The notes under the pieces were generated by a model, which searched no databases, had not been told where the DNA came from, and was given only the letters and a program-made list of their open reading frames with translations. From NCBI GenBank assembly GCA_963989245.1, contig OZ022347.1, positions 42,665,254 through 42,729,253 on the forward strand: DNA of 64,000 nucleotides. The letters are read 5' to 3'. The position numbers were made by a program, and so were the translations under genes. Origin of the DNA: Nansenia antarctica (lineage: Eukaryota; Chordata; Actinopteri; Argentiniformes; Microstomatidae). The first letter of the stretch is position 1. Every line of letters starts with the position of its first letter. Of this stretch, positions 43,681 to 55,535 are shown one piece after another.

Positions 43681-44274
43681 CCTGAAAGTCATTCACATTT
43701 ATTGAGATTGAATAATTCAGTAACAATGGCCATACATTCAGATGTATTATCTTTTAGTATTTCCTTTTTTCATTTGACTTAATGTTTGATTTTACTTTCA
43801 GCCAAACGTTATCTTACCTGTTCATGTTCATACACGTATCTCACACCTGTGTGTGCTTAAACAACAGCTTGATCTCACTATAATATATTAAGAAGTTGTC
43901 AACATTTTCAGCAGTCTCCGTTTATGTTATCATGTTTGAACTGGAAGCTGGTATGACACTTTCTTTTTGCTTGTTGGTGCTTAAATCAAATATATGATTG
44001 ATGTTTGTAATGTTAAAGGATTAAAAGCATCCTCTGACCCACTTGTATTCTCTGAAAACATTACATAATTTTAATATAGTTTGATTCACAGTGTGTAATT
44101 TATTCCTATGCAAATCAGAGACCCTATAAAAACAAATACATTGATTCCAAAATTACATAAACTATTATCCTTGCATTAAGATGAACTCAATCAACCTATT
44201 GAGTGATTTGTTGATGACATTTTAGCTTGTTAGCCCATTTTAAGAGTGTCATAGCAAAGGGTGTGAAGACATAT
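43681..44274. other. Unassigned sequence downstream of lyg
   Basis: AT-rich, no exon or repeat family recognised. Confidence 0.4.
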
Positions 44275-44436
44275 GCACATGAGGTATTTCTGTGTTCCAA
44301 TTTTAATAAATCTGCAGAAATTTCACTTTGTCATTATGGGGTATTGTGTGTGGATTGATGCCAATTTGTATTCATTTAATTAAATTAATGGAAAAAGTGA
44401 AGGGGTGTGTTGACTTTCGATAGCCACTATACTGGG
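44275..44436. mobile_element. Tc1-like transposon terminal remnant
   Basis: TTCACTTTGTCATTATGGGG, TATTGTGTGTGGATTGATG and GGAAAAAGTGAAGGGGTGTG match the terminal region of salmonid/teleost Tc1 elements. The end at about 44434 reads CACTATA. Transposase is absent. Confidence 0.7.
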
Positions 44437-45423
44437 GGGGGGGGGGGCGGGGCAGAATATCCATTTATCAATCACAGACCTGCGACTTGAATAACATTTA
44501 AAAAAACGATTCAACAATGTATTTTGTTTCATTTTTCACTCATTTATTTATTGGTTGTTTGTGCGCTGTTCTCCTGAAGCCAAACAAGACACACAGTAGG
44601 GAAGTATAGTCTGTCGTTGGCGTTTCTACTTCAACCGTTCGATACAAAAGCCAAATATCCAATCACACTAACCCACAGAGTACAACGACGTAGCCGATTG
44701 GTTAAGATCTGCTGTTACTGGCTTGGACCAATAGAGTGTTGGCTCTCTTCCACGCTTTTATTCCGAGGATTCCACTATTCTATTCATTGTCGAACAACCA
44801 TAGCGCTTGTAGAAAATATCACATTGTGAAACCCTGCAAGTCCAAATGGACAGACAGAGAGATCTGGGGCTGGTGGTCAGAGAGATCTGGGGCTGGTGGT
44901 CAGAGAGGATGGTGCCTCTGTGTTTTAGTTGTAATTATTACAATAACTGTATCACCTTCTGCCTCCTCCTTCTCATTCTAACAGAGGCGCCATAGTGGCA
45001 GCACTAGTCTACTAGCCTGAACTAGCTCTAAAGTCAAGTTCCTTCATTTTAATATTATGATGATGATGATGACGACTGTGTCAATATCAATAAAGTATTT
45101 GTGAAACAAAGAACTGTGTGACCTCATGATGACTCTACACATGTCTTGTTCTATGTGATGTATTTCTATCTGAACGCAGCCCTGTGCAGGACCATGGACA
45201 GCTCCTGATCAGGCCACCTGAAACCACTCAGCAATCACACAGCTGCAGGCAGTGGAGCCTTCAGACAGACAGGCTAGAACCAGCATGGAGCTGGAGTTTT
45301 ACAGTAGAACAGTTATCATAGAAATAGACCTTGAACAACTTGACATGAAACATCTACGATGAGGAAGATGGTTGGAGACCCAGAAGCCCTGGTTACGCAT
45401 GTGTCTTGTGAAAGTATATAATG

Positions 45424-45905
45424 TACAGGTGCAACTCCAAAAATTAGAATATCGTGCAAAAGTTCATTTATTTCAGTAATTCATCTTAAAGGGTTAAACT
45501 TAGATATTATATAGACTCATTACATGCAAAGCGAGATATTTAAAGCCTTTATTTGTTATAAATGTGATGATTATGGCTTACAGCTTATGAAAACCCCAAA
45601 TTAAATATCTCAGAAAATTTGAATATTACATGAAATCAATAAGAAAATGATTTTAAATACAGAGATGTCAGCCCTTTTACTGCCTCAATGCGGCGTGGCA
45701 TGGATGCTATCAGCCTGTGGCTCTGCTGAGGTGTTATGGAAGACCAGGATGCTTCAATAGCGGCCTTCAGCTCTTCTGCATTGTTCGGCCTCATGTCTCT
45801 CATCTTTCTCTTGGCAATGCCCCAAAGGTTCTCTATGGGGTTCAGGTCAGGTGAGCTTGCTGGCCAATCAAGCACAGGAATCCCATGGTCATTTAACCAG
45901 GTTTT
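45424..45905 (-). mobile_element. Tc1-like transposon, 3' part
   Basis: Starts at TACAGGTGCAACTCCAAAAA, a known type of Tc1 terminal repeat in fish, includes the subterminal TTCATTTATTTCAGTAATTC, and retains the transposase C-terminus on the minus strand. The other half is missing beyond about 45905. Confidence 0.8.
45636..45905 (-). pseudogene. Tc1 transposase C-terminus
   Basis: The minus frame contains DWPASSPDLNPIENLWGIAK, which holds the third acidic catalytic position (E) of the DDE triad, then the C-terminal helix to a stop at 45636. The N-terminal DNA-binding domains and both Asp residues are gone. Confidence 0.85.
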
Positions 45906-46569
45906 CTATATATTTGTGTTTGTTTGTTTGTTTTCGTGCCTGTTGTTATAATCTGTTGTCTGTAGGTTATAAATACAAATGTTGCCTGAAAATGGACACA
46001 GCGGCTAACGTTAACTTTAGCTAGCTAATGTTAAGTGACTCCAAACAGGGCTTGCCATTTCAGTATTTTAACATTAATGTTAGACTGAAGCAATGTTATT
46101 GATCTAAAGTTAGCTAGCTAGCTAATGACAGACTATGCAATTGTCCCCAGGAGCAGAACTGTTTGCTGGACCGACACCTACTAGATATGTTGTCAGTAAG
46201 TTATCTGCACAACATATCTAGGTTATCTGCACAACAGTAGGTCTCTGCACAACAACAGAGACATGGGATCCCCGATGTGAGTCACACATTAATGTAGATA
46301 ATCAGGTTAAATACAGAGGATGAGGAAAGTGAGGAAAACCAAAAACCAAACAAGTGAGAATAAAATAATTAAAATAGAGAAAAAACAAAATAAAATGTAA
46401 TTAAATAAATAATGTAAACCTAAGAAATCATTTGATTATATCTGTCTTTTTCAAGGTACGATTTAAATGGTATTTACATATTCAGATTGTGATTCCAAAT
46501 ATATTTACACATGTGTGGAGGGAGGCAAGGCCAAACTGAGGAGCCGTCATGGCCGCCGTGAAACTCCTG
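45906..46569. other. Unassigned sequence
   Basis: AT-rich with repeated GCTAGCTA motifs (46018-46125). No exon recognised. Confidence 0.35.
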
Positions 46570-47085
46570 CCCTTGTCCAGAGTTAAATACAGTATCTCAT
46601 CCATAGAGTTAAATACAGTATCGCATCCATAGAGTTAAATACAGTATCTCATCCATAGAGTTAAATACAGTATCTCATTCATAGAGTTAAATACAGTATC
46701 TCATCCATAGAGTTAAATACAGTATCTCATCCATAGAGTTAAATACAGTATCTCATCCATAGAGTTAAATACAGTATCTCATCCATAGAGTTAAATACAG
46801 TATCTCATCCATAGAGTTAAATACAGTATATCATCCATAGAGTTAAATACAGTATCTCATCCAGAGTTAAATACAGTATCTCATCCATAGAGTTAAATAC
46901 AGTATCTCATCCATAGAGTTAAATACAGTATCTCATCCATAGAGTTAAATACAGTATCTCATCCATAGAGTTAAATACAGTATCTCATCCATAGAGTTAA
47001 ATAAAGTATCTCATTCTATAGAGTTAAATACAGTATCTCATCCATAGAGTTAAATACAGTATCTCATCCCATAGAGTTTACATGA
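46570..47085. repeat. 26-bp minisatellite, about 20 copies
   Basis: Units contain AGAGTTAAATACAGTATCTC followed by ATCCAT. One unit is shortened by about 4 bases (near 46862) and some have CATTC in place of CATCC. Confidence 0.95.
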
Positions 47086-47295
47086 GTTTACATTCTTCTG
47101 TTTACATGAAACACTGGGGACTGCGTCACAGACTGATATGCTACCATTGATTTCCTTTAGTGTAGTGCTGGTTGTAGCCATACAGTGTCTCATTCCATAG
47201 ACTCTGTTTACATGAAGTACAGGGGACTGCGTCACAGACCCATGAAGCTGCTGAAGGCTCTCTGCTCCAGTAATACAACTCCTCTCAGTAAGCTA

Positions 47296-47830
47296 TGTGA
47301 GAGAAAATTATTATATGTAATAAGCTACATTTAAGAATCAAAAACATCATCTTGGGTTGAATGTCTGCAGCAGACTGTAGAAGATGATTTCCTGTTGTCA
47401 CACAGTAAAACCAGTTTCTCTACTTGAGGCTTGACATGGGCTAAGACAATAGACACATTTACATGATTACAAAGACCTGATTGCCCTACCATCTAGAGCA
47501 GTTTATGACCTTTGTGTTGCCCCAGACCCAGTGCTCTAAGACCAGACTGAACCAGTTGTGGCCATTGTGTTCCGCTTTCACCTTTTGTCTGTCTGGGAGA
47601 AAGTGGGGGCCGCTTCCCCCCTAGCCTTCATCATAATCATCTTCATCAAATGTACAGGTCCACACCCATTGCTCATGATTGGTCTAAACCTCACCTGAGG
47701 GCGGACCCCTTACCTGAAGGTACCTGTTTGTATAAATACTCAGATGAAATGAATGATCTTTACTTTTACGAGGAACTTTCACTGTTAAGACCTGTCTGAC
47801 GTTATTATTATTGAATAATTTACTCTTACA
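47296..47830 (+). repeat. 5' LTR of the pol-less element
   Basis: 535 bp with TATAAATA at 47731-47738 as a likely promoter TATA box. Relative to the 3' LTR about 71 bp are missing after CTGTCTGACG and replaced by a short TTATTATT run. Confidence 0.85.
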
Positions 47831-50029
47831 GTTGGCGACGAGGAAACAAAGGGAGCGGCTGTGGAGGTATCCTGTTCTGTCCGTTCTCAGCCATTTCAGC
47901 TGACGAGCTGTTTTTGAGACGGAGCTCTCTCGTTTTACCTAGCAAGTGACGCGGTCAGGAGATCCCCTCTATTTTTTGGATTGGCTGAGAGCGGATGATC
48001 AGGGCCTTGGCACGCTGTCTACGTACTACACGAACAAGGGTAAGCCTGTCGATTTTCATTTGTATTGGAACGGTATTTAATCGGAGAAAGATACCCAATT
48101 GGAGAGGTCTTTGTTTCCGGGTGCACTTTGTGATGCATGACTTGTGGCGTTTTTAGACGATTTACATGTTATCGTGGCTATAATTGCACCTGGCAAAACC
48201 ATAGGACTGCTCTTTTTGTATATATGATTAGTGGGACTGAAAAGAGGTTTAGTTATATATATATATATGTGTATCTTTCGACGTTGCTGTTATCTGGTTA
48301 CAGAAAAAGTATTAACCAGAGGGAGTGGCTGCTGACCTGATTGCAGAAAGGGACTAATCAGGGGGAGTTGCTGTTCACCTGGTTACAGAGAGGGCCTAAC
48401 CAGGGAGAGATGCTGTTTTTGGCTAACAGAGGTCCAAATCAGTGAATCCTAGGTTGATCTAGGATTGGGTTTTTATTACACAGAGGTTAGTTCTGTGTAA
48501 AAGTGGGGAGGTGGTACTTTTCCATAAAATTCATTGAGCCAGTCAGGAGTTCTGAATTTTCCATGTATGATAATATAGTTTCATTGAGCTAACCAAAGTT
48601 CTGAACTCCAGTTTTAATTAGTTAATCAGTGTTATACTTTTAAAAGGCAGTGCTGATCTTACAAGATTGCTACCTACCAGCCACCCCTCCCCTGGAGCCC
48701 AGAGTCTAATGAATGAATGAAGGAATGAATGAATGAATGATCTCCACAGACTAAGTTTTGTGAATTGTATTTGTTAAAGTAATTGTCTTCTTATTTGTGA
48801 TAAGACAGTACAGCTGTTTCTTTGTTCTTAGTCATTCCTTGTGTGTTTTCTTTAGGCTATTTTAACTAATAGTGCTATTTGTTCTTTTTATATGTGATAG
48901 GCATTATAGCTGTTAATGGAACAGATTGACCATGTCATAGGTCGATGTGGGGTCTGTTTGAGAAACAACCTTAGAATGAGTATACCTGTGGTGGCTGGGC
49001 TTATCCCTAACTCAGTTGAGCAATGGGTGCTGAGAAGGGGGGTAGATACACAGATTAGGCAGGATGTTGTGCCAATAAGGAAATGAAGCCCCCAGAGAAC
49101 CAAGACCAGAGGATCATTGTTGTTTCTCCATGTACAGCTCCAGTTTTTGTATATCTTTGATGGTTTAAGAATGTTTTTTGTTTTCCGACACTTCTAGGAA
49201 AATTGTTGAGTTGTTTGGATTCTTTTTGTTGTGATGAGACCCTAGCGGTTTTTAAGTTTCTGTTTTCTATTTTAAAAACTTATTTTTTTGCATTAGGCAA
49301 GGTTTATATTTTCTAACCCAAGTCAGGGGGAGCTGCTTTCTTGCGCAGAAAGACCCTGAGAGTTATTTATATTCTCAAGAAGGTAGGTTTATGTGTGAAA
49401 CTCTGGGAGAACTGATCACTCTCCACTTTGAGTTTTTTGCATAAACCTGTCCAAAATTATATAGATCTGTTTGGTATTCATGCATTGTTCAGACCATGAT
49501 GTATTGAAAAAAGAACCATGTGGCCTGTCGTATCAGAGGCTCATAAAATACTATATTTTGATTGCTAACTCCCACTAACTCATTAACAATTAACCCTGGT
49601 TTTTCTTGTTTTTGAATGATTTTTCAGTAAGTATATTTTGACATCATAAAACATGACACATTTGTTTATGATTTTCAAATCACACGAAAATGTTCTACCG
49701 TTTCCTATTTTGATATTAAGATGTTGGTTTGATTAGACATACAATTCTGTTGCAGTTTTTATTTTATTTTGTTAACTGTCTCCTCAGACAGACCAGTGGT
49801 GGCCCTGTATTACTGCAGATGCACTTGATTTTTGCCACGGCAAGAATATGATATATATTTCAGAGTGGAAGCCGTTTTACCAGAATCCAGAGACGGCGTG
49901 CTACGCAATATCCAGCCAGATGATTGAGGGATGAGCCAGGGCCACCAGAGAGGGAAACGGCGACCAGGGTTACCAGACCCACCAGAGAACACCGAGGAGA
50001 TGACGATAAGGGTGGCCAGGCCCGCCAGA

Positions 50030-50170
50030 GAGGGTGCCAGGCCCGACAGAGGAGGAACCAGAGCCACCAGGGTGCCAGGCCCGACAGAGGAGGAACCAGA
50101 GCCACCAGGGTGCCAGGCCCGACAGAGAAGGACGCAGCCACCAGGGTGCCAGGCCCGACAGAGAACCACC
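50030..50170. repeat. 38-bp tandem repeat inside the element interior
   Basis: Three to four units of GTGCCAGGCCCGACAGAG plus GAGGAACCAGAGCCACCAGG. The unit length shifts frame each time, which explains overlapping open frames on both strands between 49810 and 50521. Confidence 0.85.
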
Positions 50171-50264
50171 AAACGACCATCGACGACAGTGTTCCAGTTT
50201 CAACAGCCCGGACCACCGAGCCTTCAAATCAGAGCATGGCCGTTTCAAGGAGGAAAGACACATA

Positions 50265-50416
50265 GTATCATGAGAGATTTTGCTTCGAGGATGAATTACT
50301 CTGATTGTTGGATCTGTCAACAGATACCTGTGAGTCCAGCCAGGGTCCAAAGTGTGGACACCTGTACTAGTGAAGATGCTGGTGAATGCCTGCATCATGT
50401 TTTTCGATGGTTCTAA
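50265..50416 (+). pseudogene. Env-like fragment
   Basis: A short frame contains NYSDCWICQQIP, resembling the start of the surface subunit in some fish retroviral envelopes. Nothing else of env is recognisable and the frame stops at 50416. This is a remnant with weak support. Confidence 0.3.
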
Positions 50417-50735
50417 AGACCACTCCCCAGACCATGTCCAACATGGAAGGAGACAGACGACGGCCTGAACCTCAATGACACTGACAGACAACGACCGATT
50501 AGGAAGAGATTGAAGATGCAAGAATCAAGAAGGCGTCGGTCGTTTGGATTTATTTTTATTATTTTTTTTGTCTTATGTATGATGTACTGTGCTTAATTTT
50601 AAGCTTGGTTGTTAATTTTAGGATTTTGGGGTTGGGGTTTTATGAATTTTTGTTATTTTTTCTCCAAAAATGTTTTGAACCATATTTTTCAAATTGTTCT
50701 TGTTTTAAGAGTTTACATCTTAAAAAAGTGTGGAA

Positions 50736-51341
50736 TGTGAGAGAAAATTATTATATGTAATAAGCTACATTTAAGAATCAAAAACATCATCTTGGGTTGA
50801 ATGTCTGCAGCAGACTGTAGAAGATGATTTCCTGTTGTCACACAGTAAAACCAGTTTCTCTACTTGAGGCTTGACATGGGCTAAGACAATAGACACATTT
50901 ACATGATTACAAAGACCTGATTGCCCTACCATCTAGAGCAGTTTATGACCTTTGTGTTGCCCCAGACCCAGTGCTCTAAGACCAGACTGAACCAGTTGTG
51001 GCCATTGTGTTCCGTTTTCACCTTTTGTCTGTCTGGGAGAAAGTGGGGGCCGCTTCCCCCCTAGCCTTCATCATAATCATCTTCATCAAATGTACAGGTC
51101 CACACCCATTGCTCATGATTGGTCTAAACCTCACCTGAGGGCGGACCCCTTACCTGAAGGTACCTGTTTGTATAAATACTCAGATGAAATTAATGATCTT
51201 TACTTTTACGAGGAACTTTCACTGTTAAGACCTGTCTGACGTGCTTGTAAACTTCCTCCTTCTGCAGAAGATTATTAAATATATTTTCTTATACATCTTG
51301 AAACGAAACAGGCTGCCATTATTGAATAATTTACTCTTACA
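50736..51341 (+). repeat. 3' LTR of the pol-less element
   Basis: 606 bp, collinear with the 5' LTR except for about 71 extra bases (51243-51315 approximately) before the shared TTATTGAATAATTTACTC end. I noticed two single-base differences elsewhere. Confidence 0.85.
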
Positions 51342-51499
51342 GCTATCATTGACATCATTGAAGGATGGTGCAGGTTGTAGCTAGCTGCCCCCCATCGTCC
51401 TCCTAGTTCGAGGGCCCATAGAGCCAGTGTGTCTTTGAATGCGCTGCAGAGGGGAGACAGGAATGAGAGAGTTGTAATAGATCTGTAGGATCTACATAG

Positions 51500-51690
51500 A
51501 TACATACATACAAACATACACGCATACATACATAGATGATAGAGAGATGTAATAGATCTTCTCTTTCTCTTTTCTCTAGGATCTACATACATACATACAT
51601 ACATACATACATAGATGATAGATAGGTACTTTACTGATCCCCAAGGGGAAATTAAAGTGTTACAGCAGCTCACACCACAAACAACAACAA
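51500..51690 (-). mobile_element. LINE 3'-tail fragment with ATAC/ATCT repeats
   Basis: On the minus strand AATTTCCCCTTGGGGATCAG, a GTAAAGTACC stretch and (ATCT)n/(ATGT)n repeats form a widespread fish LINE 3' end. Further ATAC repeats occur at 51500-51535. Confidence 0.6.
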
Positions 51691-51779
51691 CAAAGTGACA
51701 ATTTAATAATAGAATAATCAAGCCAGCCGGAGGAGGAGTTGTACAGTGTTGCGGCAGGCAGAGAAGATTTCCTACTGTA

Positions 51780-51957
51780 TAGCTCCTTAGTGCAGCGTGG
51801 TTGTAAAGATCTCCTATAGCTCCTTAGTGCAGCGTGGTTGTAAAGATCTCCTATAGCTCCTTAGTGCAGCAAGGTTGTAAATATCTCCTATAGTGCTCCT
51901 TAGTGCAGCGAGGTTGTAAAGATCTCCTATAGCTCCTTAGTGCAGCGTGGTTGTAAG
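51780..51957. repeat. 37-bp tandem repeat, about 5 copies
   Basis: Units contain AGCTCCTTAGTGCAGCGTGG followed by TTGTAAAGATCTCCTAT. One unit has GTGCTCC and two have GCAAGG/GCGAGG variants. Confidence 0.9.
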
Positions 51958-52139
51958 AGTCTGTTGCCAAAGGAGCTTTTCTGCTCTGCAGTTTGGTCCT
52001 CATCCTCCTCTTGGCTCCCTCCCCTACTGTGTCCAGGGTGACACAGAGGACAGAACCAGCTTTCCTAACAAGCTTATTCAGCCTCTTGGTGTCACCTTCC
52101 TTGATGGTGCCCCCCCCCCCCCCCCCTCCCCCAACATTA

Positions 52140-52207
52140 TATCAGCCTTCTATTTTATTATATTATATATTATATATATATATACTTATATTATATTATA
52201 TTATATT
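52140..52207. repeat. (TA)/(TATAT) microsatellite after a poly-C run
   Basis: C17-18 at 52110-52127 followed by AT-rich repeats. Low complexity only. Confidence 0.85.
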
Positions 52208-53720
52208 TGCCGCGAGCACTTGAGACAGGGGACCTGCAAGTAACCTTGTTAAAAACGTGTTACAGGGAACGTAGCTGCCGCTAATGGAGTGTTTTATTTT
52301 GTCAGAGTCGAGGTGTCGAACATGAACATGAACATGGGTATGAACCGTCTGTGCCTCGCGGCCTTGAGACAACACGAGATTCAGCTGTCTGTTCCATCTC
52401 GTCTCCACACGACTCTCGAGATCTCCGGGCCTCTTAAAATACAGTCTGTCGCCCCACGCTGTCGTTGTTTCTTCCGCTAATCTGTTTACGTAGCGATAGT
52501 TGACTTCACTGTGGGAGTGATCGCGGCTCCCAGGACGGCTCTCAGCACATCCACCACTTCCTCTTAGTCTGTTGGTACAAAACTCTGCATCATCACCCCG
52601 CCTCACACTGTGTGGAGCTGGAGCCCCGATTTAGCACAGCTCTTAATGTTGATGTACCCTCATACCCTGTCAGCAGCAGCAGGAGACCAGGGGGGAGGAG
52701 AGGAGAAGGCCCTGTTTGATCTGGGGTCTGAAGAGTGGAGACAGCTCTCACCTCCTCCTCCTCCTCCTCCTCCGCAGTTCTCTGGAGGAGGTTGACTGGC
52801 GGCTCTACCTCCTGCTAAGTGACTCACACCTACACACCTAAACGTCTTAACACCGCTGTAGCAGCGCACACACACACACACACCGCTAGACTGGAGATGT
52901 GCTTTGAAGAGGTGAGGTGCTGCCACAGCAAGCCAAGGAAAACACTGGTGTCGTTATGGTGCCAGACGGAATGATAAGCAGCTGGATACATGCCTTCAGG
53001 GCTGGGTGAGGAAGGAGAGAAGCAGGGGGGGGTGGTTAGTAAAGGGGAAGGGAGTGAGGAAAGATAGTCTCACTGCTCAACGCCAGAGATGGAGTGATAT
53101 TTGAAACAAAACTCTGCCAGATAATTAAAGTGCAAATTACAACTTAACGCCTTTGCATCGTCTTAATATCGTCTTCCTTTTCTCTTTCTGCCGTTCATTA
53201 GGGGCAAGAGTTGGTTTGCTTCTCATTAAGTCTGGTTACATAACGAGGAAAAGTAAGGTTTCTCTTACTGTGCAGAAGAAGCTCCTGAGTGGTTCGTTAT
53301 TAAAGTAGATTAGTCGAAAACAGTCGCCTTATCCTGAATTCTCCTCGGCCCCTCTGTCACTTCCAGAGGCAGTTATCTAATCAGGGTCTCTTTTGTCTAT
53401 ATGCTCTGCAGTCCTAATCCACTTGTGTAGGAGGAAATTAAATGTCCTCCAGGCTGATTTAATTCAGACGCTGTGAAACTCCCCACAGTCTTTCTGTGTG
53501 CCGCCGTGCTCCTGAGGAAAGTTACAGCAGCAACACAATGAGGGGAAACGGTTTGGATACCCCCTAAAATAAAGACTACATTGAATCAACACCCTTTAAA
53601 AACCCGCAACAACAGAAGGATGCAGAGACAGATAATTGTGACATGCATCAGCGGAGTCTAACTAAATGTAATTGCTCTGCTGTTGGCGTTGTTCGGGAGG
53701 CTGCCTGCTTGCCTGCTTAA
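52208..53720. other. Intergenic, no gene recognised
   Basis: Several short frames on both strands (for example around 52196-52606 minus) lack domain resemblance or splice context. Contains a CTC/CTCCTC tract at 52748-52772. May be unique host sequence. Confidence 0.4.
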
Positions 53721-53726
53721 TATCCT

Positions 53727-53832
53727 CTTTCTCTCTCTCTCTCTCTGTCTCTGTGTCTCCCTCTCTCTCCCTCTCTCTCCACTAGGGAACAGGCCACCCA
53801 TCTCTCCTCTCTCCCTCTCCTTCCCTCTCTCC

Positions 53833-53876
<44 letters not shown>
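53727..53876. repeat. (CT)n tracts with a duplicated ACTAGGGAACAGGCC segment
   Basis: CT-rich sequence in which ACTAG.GAACAGGCCACCCA occurs twice (53783 and 53878). A similar segment is at 8979 in block copy 2, so this is a diverged member of a dispersed CT-rich repeat. Confidence 0.75.
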
Positions 53877-54229
53877 ACTAGAGAACAGGCCACCCATCTC
53901 TCTCCTCCCTTTCTGATTCCACTACCGTTCCATCTTTCTCAATGTTCGATCTTGTTCAACCATTTATCTCCTCAAAGGCAGCAGAGGCTGTCTGGGGGGG
54001 GGGGGGGGGGGTTGAAACCTCGGGAGAAATACTCAATCCCAGGACGGGAGTGAAAAAACTATTTCCATCTTGAACGGTGAGACACTCCTGCTGGGGTTCT
54101 GTGGAGCTGTTTGGCCCATATGTGATGGAGCTTGATCTGTCCTATCGGCGTGGACATTACTGGTCCTGCTCTGGCCCAGGCTGTGGTTCTGTTGGGCTGC
54201 TGGTTCAGAGGTGGATTCTGGACCATGAA

Positions 54230-54540
54230 GCTTTTAACTGACCAACTGCCAAAGCATTCCAGAACACTCACCACCCAGAGTGCAGAGTGTTTCATGTGGA
54301 ATCTACCTAGCAACAACACTCTGATTGGCCACAAAATTAGATTACATTTAACTGACCAACTGCCAAAGCATTCCAGAACACTCACCGCCTAGAGTGCCTG
54401 GTCTACCTAGCAACAACACTTGATTGGCTACAAAATTAAGCATCATCATTCATGAATTTCTGTTGAATAAATTCAACCTGGGCACTCTAGTGTTGGCAAT
54501 CTGGGTGACTTTATTCACCCTCGGCACTGAATGAGTTAAA
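54230..54540. repeat. Dispersed repeat with an internal duplication, inverted relative to 29160-29350
   Basis: AACTGACCAACTGCCAAAGC occurs at about 54236 and 54350, and CTACCTAGCAACAACAC twice as well. The right part ends CACCCTCGGCACTGAATGAG. Confidence 0.7.
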
Positions 54541-54663
54541 ACACTGCTGAAAGTACGTCTGGGCAAATGAAACACTTGAATCAAAGTTGCTGGAGCTATC
54601 CCACTTATTATACGTTTACTACCGATGTCTGTCGGGGCAGAAAGAGGCAATTTCTTTTGACAG

Positions 54664-54735
54664 TTTTGGCATTTAGCAGACGCCTTATTCCAAAGCGACT
54701 TACAATCAATACATTTGACTAAGTAAGTGAATCAT
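54664..54735 (-). mobile_element. SINE fragment
   Basis: GGCATTTAGCAGACGCCTTA followed by TTCCAAAGCGACTTACAAT matches the tail end of the SINE family at 63125-63340. The tRNA-like head is missing. Confidence 0.6.
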
Positions 54736-55421
54736 CTATCCACCAGTCGTAGCAGGGAAGAGTAATCTATGCTCAGGCCAGGGGTCATTGACAGTCGTCT
54801 TGCTAGAACAGTGGTTCTCAACCTTTTTTGGGCCAGCGCCCCCCTGTCCATTATCCAGGCCTCTTACCGCCCCCCCCATCAAAAAAAGTAGGCTTATTTT
54901 CTTCCCTAAATATTAATGTTGACTAATATTCTGTGTTATATAATTTAAAAAGCATGTCACTGAATGCCAAATAATAGATTGGATTTAACTGGGCAGTTGG
55001 AATATCATTATCATTAGTTTACCAGAGAGCAGAAAAGCCATGTGAATGTGAATAAAAATGCTGTTTCTGAGTGTTAAACAAACTCAGATAACATCAGAGA
55101 ATACAAACAGACTGCTACGGAACAACAGCATATTCACACATGTCCGATGCAGAACAAACAGTAGGATGCAGAACTGTACATTACAACTAACATTGTTAGT
55201 TTTTTTTAAGTGTGCTGGTGTTGCATTTCTCCAAATTGCTGTTTTATGATGCTAATAGTTATTCATTTTTGATTGGACTTTGGGGGGGGGGGGGGGGGTG
55301 TCACAATATGGCGGCAAACGCTAGGGGGCTATTATTTTAATATTTTATTTAGTATTCTATGGTATTATTTTCATAAACTGACCACTTCGAATTTCTCATA
55401 TCAAAACATAACAAAGTTCCA

Positions 55422-55535
55422 AAGTTCAGAGCTCTGCGCTCTGGGAGCGCTCAGAGATGGGCGCTCTGACTGAAAACACGGTTTTGTCCGAGCGAACTGA
55501 CCGTTTGTGCATTTACGAACGTACCCGTAATAACA
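55422..55535 (+). repeat. 110-bp direct repeat, left copy
   Basis: Shares GCGCTCTGGGAGCGCTCAGA, CTGACTGAAAACACGG and GTCCGAGCGAACTGACCGTT with 60927-61045 in the same orientation. The copies straddle the Harbinger-type insertion. Confidence 0.85.

Larger units (their letters stand above)
47296..51341 (+). mobile_element. Pol-less LTR element (endogenous retrovirus-like), 4.05 kb
   Basis: Two direct repeats of 535 and 606 bp start TGTGAGAGAA and end TTTACTCTTACA. GCTA flanks both sides (47292-47295 and 51342-51345), a 4-bp target duplication. GTTGGCGACGAGGAAAC directly follows the left LTR, a plausible primer-binding site for a tRNA ending in CGCCA. The 2.9 kb interior has no gag, protease, RT or integrase frame, so the element depends on proteins from elsewhere. 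One env-like patch remains. The two LTRs differ by only a few substitutions, so insertion is recent. Confidence 0.85.

Noticed and set aside
49810..50521. Overlapping Pro/Gly/Arg-rich frames on both strands
   Set aside because: Explained by the 38-bp tandem repeat inside the LTR element; frames shift at each unit.
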